A program made the translations under genes and the position numbers. A stretch of 64,000 bases of DNA from Toxoplasma gondii ME49. Taxonomy: Eukaryota > Apicomplexa > Conoidasida > Eucoccidiorida > Sarcocystidae. The notes below the pieces were generated by a model. It had not been told where the DNA came from. It ran no database searches and saw only the letters and a program-made list of their open reading frames with translations. Location of the stretch: NCBI RefSeq assembly GCF_000006565.2, contig NC_031468.1, positions 1,388,747-1,452,746 on the forward strand, written 5' to 3'. Shown here one piece after another: positions 45,547 through 59,509 of the stretch. Position 1 is the stretch's first letter; each line of letters opens with the position of its first letter.

Positions 45547-48500
45547 TTAGGCGGGAACGAGGTGCTTGGCTCGAGTACGCGCTCGGCAAATAGGACACTC
45601 CAGCCGGTTCTTTAGCTGCTCTGTCCAGCAACCCTGTAACGCGAGGAAAAAGCAAAAGCATTCGAAGGAGCAAAGTGAGGCGCGCAAACCATTGAGATTA
45701 CGAAGGAGTTATGGTTTTGGGCTCGTGAGTGTCTCTCAATAACTGGCTGAGTGCTTGTACGATCGCTGACCGGAAACAAGAGACCAACACGGTTGGAATC
45801 AAAGGGTGCAGCAAACAGCTTCCTATGAGCGCAGATCAGACCAAGACAACAGCATCTCGAAAGGCAGCTGGCGCACCACAACGTACTGGCGTTGCCGTGA
45901 GATCTCCATTATCCCAGACACGAAGGTGGCGGAGAGCGAAAGTCCGCGCCCGTTACGGCAAAGAAACACCACAAATTCGACGGACAAAGGAACCAAAGTG
46001 AACTGACAGCGGGGTAGCCTCATGCGTCCAGTGTCCATAAGGCAGTCCTAGACAAGGAAATTCGAAGAAGGCGAATCCGCGTATGGCACCACGAATGTAG
46101 CAGACTGTCTATCGTTTTGCCTCCGCAGCAGAATGGAGCATAGCACGAGACCCGAAAACAGCGTTTTTACCGTGGTTTTTTCGCACCCTGAGGAGACGGT
46201 AAAACGGGATTATCTTTTGCTTACCAGGCAGAATTCATGCCCGCAGTTGATATCTTTTGCTTACCAGGCAGAATTCATGCCCGCAGTTGAGAGAACGATG
46301 GAGAGGCATGTCGTCTCTGCAAATAAGGCACATGGCAATCTTTCCGTTACACCCTTCACTCGCGGGCTTCACAAGACTTCCTCTCTCAGGCCTCCGCTCC
46401 TCGCCGTGCGGCTCCTCCCCTTGGTCCTTCGCGTCGCCCTCGATGCGACTTTTCTTCGTCGGCCGGCGCGTCTCGTCTTCTGCGTTCTCCTTTTCTTCCT
46501 CGGACTCTCCGGCAACGGTGATGAAAACACCGCGCTTCCCAACCACCAGCGACCCAGAGGCTTCCGGCGTTCCAGCCCCGGTTCGCGCTGTCACATGCTC
46601 AACTGTTTCTCCCGCTTCGCTCTTGTTCTGCCCCGGCAACGGTTCTGTCTGATTCTGAGTTTCGAGACTCTGTCGCTGCACAAGTTGCCAGCGCTTCTCC
46701 ACTGACGCATGCAGATCTCTCTGGTACGCCGCAGGGACAAAGCGAGAAATCACAGTGTCGACAACCTCCTTTTTCGCTTGCAACGTCGAAGGACCTTCCG
46801 AGCGCGCGCGCCTGTCCGAGGCCAGGGAGGCCGCATGCAGTTTGACTGGAAGCGGCAGAAGCAGATCTTGGAGGCGGCTCACCACCTCTCGGTAGCCTTT
46901 CTTGGCTTGCAGGGGCTCTTTGCCGCGGATGCTCCCAAGCTGGCGCATGCAGATGCAGAACGTGAAGAACTTGTTCTCCGAGGCCAACCCTCCAGCTGCC
47001 TTCTCTTCCTCCGTAAACAATAGCTGGACCTGGCGAACGAGATCCGCTGCAGCTTTAGTTTCTTTTTCTTTCTTGCTCTGAAACGCCCCGCCGCAAGCGC
47101 TCTTCGTGCTTCCGGCCTTCTGTTCCCGTTCCCTCCCAAGCGCAGCCTTCTCCGCGACGCCTTCGCTTTCTCCCTGGGGCCTCCACTCGCGTTTCGTTTC
47201 GTCCGTGATGCGCGCCCAGTCCGACGTCCCCGCGGCCTCTCGTAGCTCGTCTTCCTCGTTCGAGAAGGCCACAGTACTCGACTGTGCTTCCAGATCTGCA
47301 AGCGACAACACACGCTCCGCCTTCCCTTTGTCGCGCTTCTTCTTCCCTTCCTCCCGGAAAGGCTTTCTCCCTGTCGACAGCAGGACCGCCTCGCGAGCCC
47401 GGCGCCGATCAGCCGCCACTTGCTCGGCACACACTAGCTCTTTCGTTTCTTCGCAGTTGCGGCGCTCCCCAAAAGTCACCTCTTTTTTCTCGAATCCCCA
47501 GGCGTCTGCAAAGGACTGCCGGTCAGAAACCGCGCGACCCGAGACAGACGCACTCGACGATCCCTGCACGCACAGCCGTGTCTCCTCTGGCCTCCACGCA
47601 TGCGAGACAGGCGAGGAGGCGTCGGGGGACGAAGGCAAGGGCAACCGGCTGCGGTCTGTCTCCGCATGCGGTGGAGAGTCACCGACATCGGAGACAAAGC
47701 AGGAGAGCGCGCCTGCACTTGGGCTTCTATTCATCTTTGCGAGAGCGTGGTGAAGCAGCGCAGCGGGGAGACTCGAGAAAAAAGACCGAACTCGAGAGGC
47801 GAGAAACTCCAGAGGCGCCGAGGCCGGCGGCAACTCCAGAGACCGGCGCACCCAGCGAGGCAAGTCCTTCTGCAGGTCTGGAGACGAGAAGCTGCAGAGA
47901 CAGGCGGATAGCCAGAGGCAAGGGCAGCTGATATGGTAAGAAGAAGAGTTGAAGAGCACTCGGAGTAGAGATGCAGACAAAACCATGGGGGAAAGACTGT
48001 CGAGTGGAGAGAAACATGGAGGGAAGTAGAGCAGCAATCACAACAGGAGGACGGAAACGAAGTGCGGAAGGAGAAGAGACAGAAAATTGCGTGTACGAGA
48101 AACAAAGCCAAAGAGAAACAGTGAGAAGAAGGGAAGAAAGGACAACAGGGTGTGGAGAAACAAAAAAGAAGGAAAGAAGAGACAACGACGAAAGGGGAGA
48201 GAGGAAAAAGATGGCAGGGAAGGAAAGCACAAGAGACCGCTGAAAAAAAGCAACGCACGCGTACAGAGACATCGCGGAGACGTCAGCGGCATGACTATTT
48301 CTAGCTTTTTCTGTGGTGTACATACGGCGCGATGGGCGTTTTTTGGTGCAGCTCTTCATTCTGTTTGCCGGATCCAGGTTCTTCTGTGTTTCCTGTAAGC
48401 GAGGCGACGGTCCTCTTCCCGTATTTCCTCTCACCGTTTATCCAGAAAAACGACGACCCCAAAGTCCTTCGCATGTCGCACAACGCGCCCCACGGCCTAC

Positions 48501-48679
48501 GAATCCCCAATGATATTCAAACAGGCAAGCGCTTCTATCAATTGGAAGAAGCATATTTGTCTCCACGCGTATACAACGCTACAGCTGATGAAACCACGTA
48601 CACCCCCCCATGAATACATCCTCTTAGATACACCAAAAACGTATACATGTATCCCCCTGCATGCAAACATGTACACAGA

Positions 48680-48718
<39 letters not shown>

Positions 48719-51120
48719 TATGCACGCATGTGATTCTATGTGTTCACGAACTGTGTGATTTTCCTCACTAGGATAGATGCATCGTTTTGTAGCGGTTTGT
48801 CTCTGGGAAGATGCCAGTCACTGAAAACAAAGAAAGGTCGATGCTCTCTACCTGATTGACAGCGCGCCGCGCCTCCTGATCGTACCACTGTCGTCCATTG
48901 ATGAGCACAGGTGCGGTGGTTTCGCCCGTTCCTTGTTCTTTTCCTGTCCGAGAAAAGGCGAAACTCCCCGCAAACGTAAGTCAAAAGCAAACTGTCTCCA
49001 AGCTCGCATGAACAAAACAGATGCACGTGAATGCAGGCACCATTTTCGAGTCATAGGGCTCCCCAACAAACCCCCAAGTACGCAAATACATATGCATACA
49101 CACAGATGCACATGCTTGTGCTCATGTTCATCTATAATATGTTTGATTATGATTAAGCGCGTAGGAGCGAGACGACGGAGGTCGAAGAAAGCGCATTTCA
49201 ACTCGTGTATTTTACATGGAAGTATCGCCACAAAAAGGTGCAAGAAAGCTGTCTCTGCGTCACTCAAAGGCGCGGAGACGCCTCGAGTTTTGCATGCGCA
49301 TCGACTTCCAAGAGAAGGCCGTCTCACCGTGCGTCCGCAGACGAGGAAAAACAGGAATGTATTTCTCTCTTCTGCTCCGGTCTTTGCATTCAGGAGGCAG
49401 AACGCCCTCCCCCCAAGTAATCTCCACATCTGTCCCTACTTATATGAATAAATGAATACATGCATGCGCACATCTCTGTTCTTAGACTGGTTTTCGCATC
49501 TACACCCGCTGACAGGCACCGAGTTGCGCGAGCGTGGAAAGTCTTGGTTGAGAGCCTTTTGCACGTCGATAGCATTTGCGCTGGAGAAGAGGCATCGTTC
49601 GTGCACCTGGGAGGAAAGAAAGACGCGTCTCACCTCGACTTGCCCCGCCAGTCTCAGCGACGAGCTTCTGCATGCAGTCGTCCAGCCACATACGCTTCAG
49701 CTGGACGCGCGGCTCGAAGAAAGACGCCAAAGGCAAGCCGCAGATGACGACAGCGCGGCAGGCATGGTCCGAGAAGTCGATTCCTGAGCACGCAGAGCGA
49801 GCGACAAGGCGAAGCGCAAGACACAGCCCACGAAGAAATGCTAGCTTAGAGGACGCCTAGGACGCACACGTAGGCAAAAGCGGCTGTGAAGACTCACCAC
49901 TCAAGAGGAAGCATGGGAAACGCGAGTATGTAACACAGAGAACATGGAAAGCAGGAAGGGAGAAGATGGGACGTGAACAGCAAGTGAGCAGATAAACAGG
50001 TGAAAATCTCATCAAGAGAAGCATATGAAACTCCGTATGAAGTGAGGCCAGGACCGAGGTAGAAGGCAGGGACGGACGCCTCGCCAGGAATCAAAGAAGA
50101 GACACAGAAAGGGAGAACAAGAGGGCAACGTGTCTCAGCAGTGTGGGTTTCTTTGCTTCGAGAGCGACGAGAGTGAGTGAACAGACAGGCGACCGGCTAA
50201 CGTGAAGCATCACAGGCAAACCTAAGTCAAGCGACAAAGAAGGGGGAAATCGAGGACCGGAAAAGCGACTCGATTACACGTTTCTCGACGTTGCGCCCTC
50301 ACCTTCTGCAGCTTTCCCCTTGCAGACCGCGAGCAGAACGGCGCCTGTCTTCGTCCCTCCCAAATGGCCTGTGCCCCCGCGAGCATCTCTGCTGCTGGAG
50401 GCGTCGGCCTCCACCGCCTCCTGCACCGAACGCTGAAAAGCCACGAGAAGGTCGGGCATGTCGCGCGAATTCGCAGGCTCCACGAAAACGTCTTTCGCGC
50501 CTTGCAAAGCTCCAAAAATCGACCCTGGCGAAGACCCAGAAGAGGACGGAGGCAACGGACGAGAGGCAGACGCAGGCTTCGAAGCGGGGAATCCGAAAAA
50601 AGCAGGAGACCGAGAAGAAGACGAAGACGAGGAAGAAACCGATGAAGATGAAGAAGGAGAAGAGGCAGAAGAAAAGGAAGAAGAAGAGAGGGGCTTCTTC
50701 CACTCTGTGATACACGTGTGCATTTGGGCGTAGGAAGCAAAGAAGCAGAGAACGCCGCCGCCGACGAGAGTGCAAATACGCAAGAGAGAGAAGCCGAGCG
50801 CGCGCAGATATTCCGGTCGATTCCGATTCTGAACAGGCAAAAAAGGTTCGACACTCGTAGTCTCCTCAAAATTGACAACCAAGACGCACTCATCCAGATG
50901 CCTATGCGCCACGGCTACTACAGCGCCCAAGGGGTACTGAAATACCTACTTTCACAAGTACATGTACCGCTCCAGTGCGTAAACAAAGAGACCTATATAT
51001 ATATATATGTATAAATATAAAAATGCATGCACCAAAAAGACACCTGCGCTCAAATATCTTATCTTTTATAGGCATACATCAACCCAAATATGCACACACG
51101 AAATCACGCCCACACATACA

Positions 51121-51178
<58 letters not shown>

Positions 51179-52464
51179 TGCGCGAGGATTATTAGATTCT
51201 TTGAGAGAAGATGAAGCTCCACCTCCAAGATTTGCCTCGAAACGCGGAAGGCGTTGTTTGCCCGAGATACGTGAACGGCGAGGGCAGGCGCTTTTGGGGG
51301 TCTCCGTTGTGGTCGCTTTCCTCACCTGAAAGGTGGAAAGCAGCGTTTCCATTTGGCTGTCCTTTGTCGAGTCTTCTACATACGCGGGCGGCGAGTTAGC
51401 CTCTGCCTTGGCGTCTGTTCCCTCTCGGTCCAGCTGTCGGTGGTAGAACTGCAGGTCTTTGTAGCTGCGGAAGTCGTTCCAGACCCGCCTCGAGTCGTTT
51501 TGTCTCGTGTCGCTCTCTGCGCTCGTCTCCTCGCCTCCACCGAGAAGCCCCGAGGCGACCGCAGCCGCCGAGAGATTCACTTGGGAGAGCACAGTGGCAA
51601 ACAACTGAGACGGACCGACAACATGGTCGTTCTCCAGAAAAATCGAAAAGTTTAACCGGCCCGGCGTCCCCAGACGCTGCGCGAGAGGCAGCAGCGGCGC
51701 CAGAGTCCCTGCAGGCAGTCGCAAAAACTGGACTAAAACGCCGGTCCTACACAGCCAGCCTGAAACGTCTCTGCAGTCCCCGCAACAAAGAAACTTCGTC
51801 TCGAGACTAGGCGAAGAACCTGGTCTCCAGCGAGTCTGCACCATGTGCTAGAACCAGCTGCAAAACCGCGTACTGTAGCGCCAGGTTCACCTCTAGCCTC
51901 GAAACCTGGTTCAACTGTAGGCTTAAAACAGGTGAACAGCATCCCTGCATGCAGGAATATCGAGCGCGGAAAACGGCGGAGTCTAAAAGGCCTAGTCCCG
52001 AGTCGAAGCGCAGGTCCTTCGACCTTAAGCTCGCCTCGGGTGGAAATGAGGGTAGAAGCGAAACGGATGAAAAAGAAAGAAACACCCAGAACGCGGAAAC
52101 GCGTCGAGCAGAAGTCGCCCGGTACCGCCGACGCGCAAAAATACGGGGAGGCGAGAGGGCCAGCGTGCAGACACTGCCGGTGATCGGATGCATCACAGCG
52201 ATTTGACATAATATCTTCAACATGCGTGTAAATGGACCTTGCGCCTCTTTAATATTGACGGTTTGTCTTCGAGGCTAGCAACATGCAACTGCCGGAATGC
52301 GTCTCTCTCTGGAACGACCAGACGAGAGAGACTCGTCTCCACACGATGTCAACCACCAACAGAAACAGAAAAGATGCCATGAGAAATCGAAGCCTCACAC
52401 CAGCAAACGTATCAATCTCTTCAGCTATACTCCCGCACATGGGACTATCTGTGCACAGGCGTAT

Positions 52465-52499
<35 letters not shown>

Positions 52500-52941
52500 T
52501 GTACGCATATATGCAATGATAAGTAAATATACATATATATATATATATATATACCTATATGATATATATATATATATATATAAATACGTCTTTAAACATA
52601 TGTGGCTTTATATCGCGTACACTTAAACTTATTAGTGTCTTTGACGCGAAACAACTTCTGTTTCAGTTCAGATGTCTACATGCATGTCGCGCGCCCGCGT
52701 CGCACTATATACGGAGAGTTGCTTCACAAAACAGAAAGACACAGCTTTTCTTCGTTTTCGAAGGTTCGATGGAAACGGTTCGTCAAAGTCTCCTCGCTCA
52801 CCGGAAGTGCAAATGATCGAGCGCGCGCCTTGCAGCAAAAGCGAGGCAAACGCCGGTGCGGGCGACATGGACCAAAACGCCAGACATCTGAAAAAGACAT
52901 GCACCAATTACGCGAATGCATGCACACCAACAGACACAAAC

Positions 52942-52979
<38 letters not shown>

Positions 52980-55900
52980 GCATAGATGTGTGTACATAGG
53001 ATGTCGACACGGAAATAAGACAGAGACAAACGCAGTCGTGGAGGTTTGTATGTCACAGTTTGTCTAGGCGCATATATACGCATACATGTATATGTTGCAC
53101 ATGCACTTGTTAATCATACGAGTCTCAACAGGTACATGTAGACCTATATCTGCTGTTTCATATCTCGAGAGGAAAGCGGAGAGGGGAAGAGACAAGTTGC
53201 TCTTCTCTGTTAACACACACGCAGATTTGTTTCGTTTCTTGATTCATGTCGCCTCCCTCGACTTCATCTGCGTCCGGCTTCCGTCTTCTGTCGCTCTCTT
53301 CGTTTTTTGCGTTTTTTGCGTTCTCGTTCCCGCTCTCACATTCTCCCTACTTCCTCGTTTTCAGTCCTTTGTTCCTCGGTTGTAGGTCCGCTGTTCTCCC
53401 GCGTTCTCTCCTTTCCTCCGTTTCCTCTCTGTGCCTCTGCACGCAAGAGGTTTGCAGAAACTTTGCATGCGCTCACCGCGGCTTGGCTGCAGCGTGGACT
53501 TCTGCGTCGCTTTCCTTCGACGCGGTCGCTGCTCGTTTCTTTTTGCTCCATCCGCCTCGCGACTCGCTCTCTGTCTCTCTCTCTCGCTCCTGCTGGTGCC
53601 TCTGTGCCGCCTCTTCTCCTTCGTCGTGGAGATACACCCTGTAGCTCGACGCGTTCTGCCATGTCAGGTCTGCATACAGAATCTAGAAAAACAGAAAGGG
53701 TACGCAAGACGGCAGGGAGTCAAGCAGCGTTCAAGAGACGCAGACACTCCCGAAGGCAGAGCGAGGCCTACCAACGCGCGGTCGGAACACCGAAGAAGGG
53801 GATCTCGACGCGCGAAAACGAGCGGCAAAGCAACTTCCAAAGAGACGCCAAGGCGACAATCCACCCGCAGCCTCAAAACGAGGCCAAGGGAAAGGCAAAC
53901 ACAGAAAAGGAGACTCGAAACGAAACACACCCTCGCGAAACCAAAGAGAACGCATGCCTTGTTACCCACACATATATACATCTATATACATCTCTCCGCG
54001 TGGACCCTATAGATATGCATGTAGTTATATGCTGGCCTCTGTATTGTACGTGCGTATTAATACACGAATACAGAGTGAGACACATAGCACTATCTGCACC
54101 TATTCCTCTATACATTTATACACCAATTCAAATATATATATATATATGTATATATATGTATATATATATATATATGTGTATATGCATGTGTGGCTCCTCA
54201 GCATATGTTCACCAGCACAAAAGGTCCGTTGGTGGTGACGGATATGATAATTTGCTAATACGCTGGGTCTGTGAGCCGTCCGATCTCCTGTTCTCGAAAG
54301 AACAATTCCTGAATCTGCCTCTTCCTTTTTCTACTTCATGGTCGAACTTCACCGACGGTTGTGAATCGGAACTCCACCTATACGCATATACGTATCCATC
54401 TATCTATCTATTTCTATCAATCTCTTTCAATCTATGTCTCTATCTATCAATCTATTTCTATCAATCTGTTTCTATCTATCTTTGTATATAAAGTCTTTAT
54501 ATTATGCCTCTACGCCTATGGGTATTAACAGGAGAGCTCATCTAAGAAAACGAATAACTGTAATGTAACGCGAATGATACACTGTCGCGGAGAGCCTTGT
54601 AGCGACGAAAATTACTCTAGCGATGTTCTACGAAACCGGCGAAAGAGTTCGGTTTTTAGCTTCACATGCGTGCATGCAAATCCATACATTGAAAATCCGG
54701 CGAAGATTGTCGAGGCTGTTCACATGCTTCTCAATGTGTGCCTCGGTTTCGGCGCCTTCGTCTTGCAGCGCTTGCATGCACGCAGCAAGCAATCTGTCCA
54801 GCAACGGTTTGCCTGGCCACAAGCATGCAGAAAAAAGAGGAACAGCATACAAGCACAGCAGAGATCGAGAAAGCGAAGACCAGGCACAGAGGAAAATGGA
54901 AACGATATCGTCACCGAAAACGAGCAGCGGAAACGGTAGGTGAGAGGCGACAGCGCAGAAAAGGAGAAATAAGGAAAGGCGGCGTCCAGGTGAATAAACG
55001 CGAGTGCGAAGGACAGAAGGTCCTTCACAGATTCGCATGCACGCAGAAAACAGGAAAGGAAAGACCGACAGAAAGAAGCGACGGGAACGCAGAGTCCTCG
55101 CAGCTCAAACGCCTGACGAACGAACTTTGTTGTGCGCCTTTCAAACGCTTGACGGTTCAATGCGCTGAGGGTCAGCTGTGTAGATCAGCGATGCGGATCT
55201 GCCCGGTTTGCGTCTACTTCTTTTTATACAGAAAGAAATGTAACGGCACACACAGAGGGGACGTGGAGTGACAAAGAATACGAAAGAGAAGAAGAAGAAG
55301 AAGAAGAAGAAAAACAGGGAGAAGGAAGAGCTGGCGAAGAACGAGGAAGAAAAGAAAGAGAGAAAACGCAGGGACAGATAGAGAGAAGAAAGAGAAGAAG
55401 ACGAAAGGTTTTACTTTGATGACTGACCTCTGGCAGAAAAGAGAGGCGTTGCGTCGTCGATCAAACTTGCAGGCACTTCGGCTTTTCGAGTTCTTGACAA
55501 ATCGCTGCATGCAGTGAACGCTTCGGTCACTTCCTCCAGAGACAGCAGCGCATGCGGATGGCGCAAATTCTCCGTTGGAGCGCTCAGCTCGAACTGGGAA
55601 CCAACAAAAGGTTGTGACATTGACAAGTATACACATTATTCTCTAGATGTCTGCTTATGTGCCTATCAATATATGCATACAGAATCTCGTGGAGAGCGAA
55701 GGAGATCTTTTGCTGACAAGCTTCTATCTGCAGATATAATTCTTTGCGCGAATGCGCATATGCGTGCATTACTCATGCAGCGGTAGATGCACAGAGAGTT
55801 TACAAAGACACACAGATACACGGATGGAGAAGTGGACGAAAACAGAGATGGAAAACAGAGACAGTTGTGTCGATGCATACGCAGACGAGAAGAAAGATGT

Positions 55901-58632
55901 AAAGAGTTGAAAACGAATAGAGAATACCCAGAGAGACGCACAGTTGGATAGACACACTCGCGCCGACAGAGGTCGACCTATCTGTTTAGATGAACCTACG
56001 TATGTAGCGATATACAGAGACAAGAAAACGAAGAGACATGTGAACAAACAGAGACAAATGACCCAATAAATGATGCAGATCGCACAGTTGGCCTTCGTCA
56101 GTGTTCGAAGGAGCCTCAAAGATCAGCAGCCGTGAGAGTGCAGGCGAATGAGGAAAGTATAATCGTTAATGGACATGGAAAGATAGATACACACATCGAA
56201 GTATTCCTAACGGCCGAACGCTACAAGCACGAAGACAAGCAAACTTGCTGTCAGTCCCGAACACCGATTCAAAATATCGTGAAGTCACTTTGTGCCGCAG
56301 GCGCTGCGACCTTGGAACGGTTTCTCGACTTTTCTTCTTGAACTCCAAACAAGCGGCTTCTGTGCTGAGAGCCGCAGGCCAGACCGACGAGAAAGTATGA
56401 GTAGAAACTGTGTCGAAGAAACGCGCTTACCTCCGACATCCACTCATCGAGTTTCGCAAGAGACTGCTGAAGGAGAAGCAGCTGCGCGACACTCACAGGA
56501 GGCGCGGAAGAGCCTACAAAAAACGGTAAGAGCAACAGAAACAGAAAACGCATGCATTTATTCACTGAGCGACTTTTCTGTCCAGCTCTCGAGACATGTC
56601 TCGCCTCCTTCTTGTACATGTAACCATATACACAGTATACACAGCTGCCCATGACGTGTATACAGACACATGCATGCAGACGCCTACACCACAGTCACAC
56701 AAGCATCTACAAATCTTCTATGCCCATCTACACGTCTGAATATATATTATATGCATACATACACATGCAATTGAACATACAAACATATATATATATATAT
56801 ATATATATATAGATATATATATATCTATATAGATATATATATATATATATATGAAGATTGAAGGACGTCAATGAAGAGATAAATAGGCATGTGAAGATTG
56901 ACAGGTCGGTCGTTTTGCAAGCATGTCTTTCCGATGCTATTGCCTTCCTTGAGGAGCGTTGCATGCATTTCGTCTGTGTTTCTACCTTTTCTATTAGAGT
57001 CGGAGACGTCTGTTTCGGGCACAGCGAGCTTCCGGCTAATCATTTCTGCGAGAGTCCCGAGGGCGTTGATGCATCGGCCAATGTCCATCTGACGCAACTC
57101 GAAGGACGAAGCGTCTTCTGCAACCTGACAAAAGACAAAAACAGACGCCAAACGTCCTGTACAAAAGTCCACAGTCTTAACAGCACACCTGTTACAACCA
57201 CGAAAAAACTCGAGAAGACGCATGCATTGCTATACATATATATATATATATATATCGGCACATAAGCGTATGTGTATATCGATATAGGCTTATATAGATA
57301 TTTGAATAATATACATATATACATATGTATATGTATGTATATGCTTACAGAGGAAATTGCAAACAGGAAAATCATACATATGCCTTGAAAAAGTGAATGT
57401 ACACGTGACGAAGTAAGAAAAGGCATACATGTGTAGATATGCATTTACACGCGCATGCATGTAGATAGACCAGATGATGAACCTATGGTGAATATATACG
57501 CATCTGTGCGCGCAGACGTCCTTTGCTTCTGTTGATGGTATAAAGGGGATGTGAGCAGGACGAGGGCAGGTGTGAACGACGCGCGGCGGCAGCTGCGAAT
57601 GTTGACGAGAAAACCGCCTAGCGAGATTTGAAGAAAGCAGCAAGGGAAGGGAGAAAGAAGAAAGAAAACGACAAGCAGGGAGACCAGAAGGACACTATCT
57701 CTCACCCAGTTTTCAGAGGCAAACTGCTGCTCACCTGTTCGACGTTATGAGCCTCGTCGATGATCAAAATGGAGTTTGCGAGGGAACCTGGAGACCGAAA
57801 TCGAAGAACGAAAAATGGCAAGAACGTGCCGCAAAAGACAATTCCTCCCGCGCATGAAGAGGCCTAGACGTCATCTCCACCGCACGGGGACAGACGACAG
57901 AAGAAAACCCACCTCAGTCGAATCTCAGCATTCTTCAGAACTCGAATCTCCGAAACGCCGCCTGTGGCGTTTGAAGCATGTCAAAACGTGAGAGGGACTC
58001 GTGTAATCCTATGAGGTAGTCAGGAGGCACACAACGAACGACTCACCTGGCTTCAGAAGCTGCGACGACGGATCTAAAAGGTAATTGTAGGGCAGTAGAA
58101 CTAAGTCGCTCTTCTCTTGGTAGTCTCGCATCGTGTAGAACGGACAAAACTGAACTTTCTGAGGAACCAAAAAGCAAAACAACAGGTGACAACACAACTG
58201 ACAGGGTGGCGCGAAAACGAGAGCCAAGAAAACGCGAGAAGAACTGCATGCGAGGTACGCGCACAAGCGCACAGAGACCTGCACATGTTTTTCTGTCGTT
58301 CCTGTGGAGAGAGGTCCCGAACGAAAAATGGGAGACATGCAGAAAAGAAGCAAACAGAGGCATCTCGACATTCAGCGCATGTTGACAGACAAGCAAGCGA
58401 CAGCAACAGGCAGACGCTGGATAGGTGAGTCCACGACGACCCAAGAAACCAAATGCATGCAGGCAGCAAAAACCGTGCATGCACAAAGAAGCGCATGCAG
58501 CCAAACACATGCATGCGACGATTGCTGAATGGAAGATACCTCCAACGAGGGTCAGTCAGAAAGCGCAAACTCCCACCCACACGGATCTCTCGCCGATGAC
58601 ACATTCCTATACACATCCATCCTCATATATAC

Positions 58633-58669
<37 letters not shown>

Positions 58670-59469
58670 AATAGATGGTCCTAGCAATAGACTCTCCACC
58701 CAATTCCCTATATGTAAATAAATGCATCTCGACTTAGCAATACATATACGCCTTCATATATATATGTATATATATATATATATGTATAAGGGCAAGTTCT
58801 TCTAGGTTTGTGTTTCTGTTTCTGGGAAAGCTGGAGAGGAACCGAGAGCTTCGCCTTTAAAGACTTGAGCTTGCATCGTCGCTTCTCACTTCGACTCCCG
58901 GAGGGCTGCAGCCGGTGGCACAGGCCTTGAGGTCCTCGACGTCCATCGGTCCGCAGGCTTGAAGGACTTGAGCAATTTTTTCTTTTTCTCGCACCGAGCT
59001 GCTGTAAAATTTGCACCCCTGATCGAGAAGCACATTGTCAACGAACTTTCTGTGTGCATTTTCACATGTACGCATGCAGTTGTAGCCACGCACACACTCA
59101 CACCTGCACATATGCATTTAAATATATATAAATATATATACATATATATACATATATATACATATACATATATATATATATACGTATACATTTAAATATG
59201 TATATATATATGTATATATATTGGATTTGCACGTGGATATTTGCTGAGAGCACCGTGAAGACTGGTGTGTGTCTCCCGTCCTTTGAGCTTCTTGAGCTCT
59301 GCATCGGAGAGACCTGAAGACAATTCGATGTTTTCACGATTGAGTTCCCTATCGTTTCTCATCCCACAGAGAAACGCGTGCCTTTTCGGATCGGAAACTC
59401 TCAAAGGTCCTACCCGGACGCGTTTTACACAGAAATCCAATTTATCCATAGAGACAAACAAATATTCAG

Positions 59470-59509
<40 letters not shown>

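Noticed and set aside
47892..48037. N-terminal extension of the minus-strand frame 46235-48037 (starting MLLYFPPCF)
   Set aside because: It is T-rich intron sequence ending in CTGTCTCTGCAG. The exon starting at 47891 joins exon 48496-48435 in phase to give an RTEL1-like sequence.
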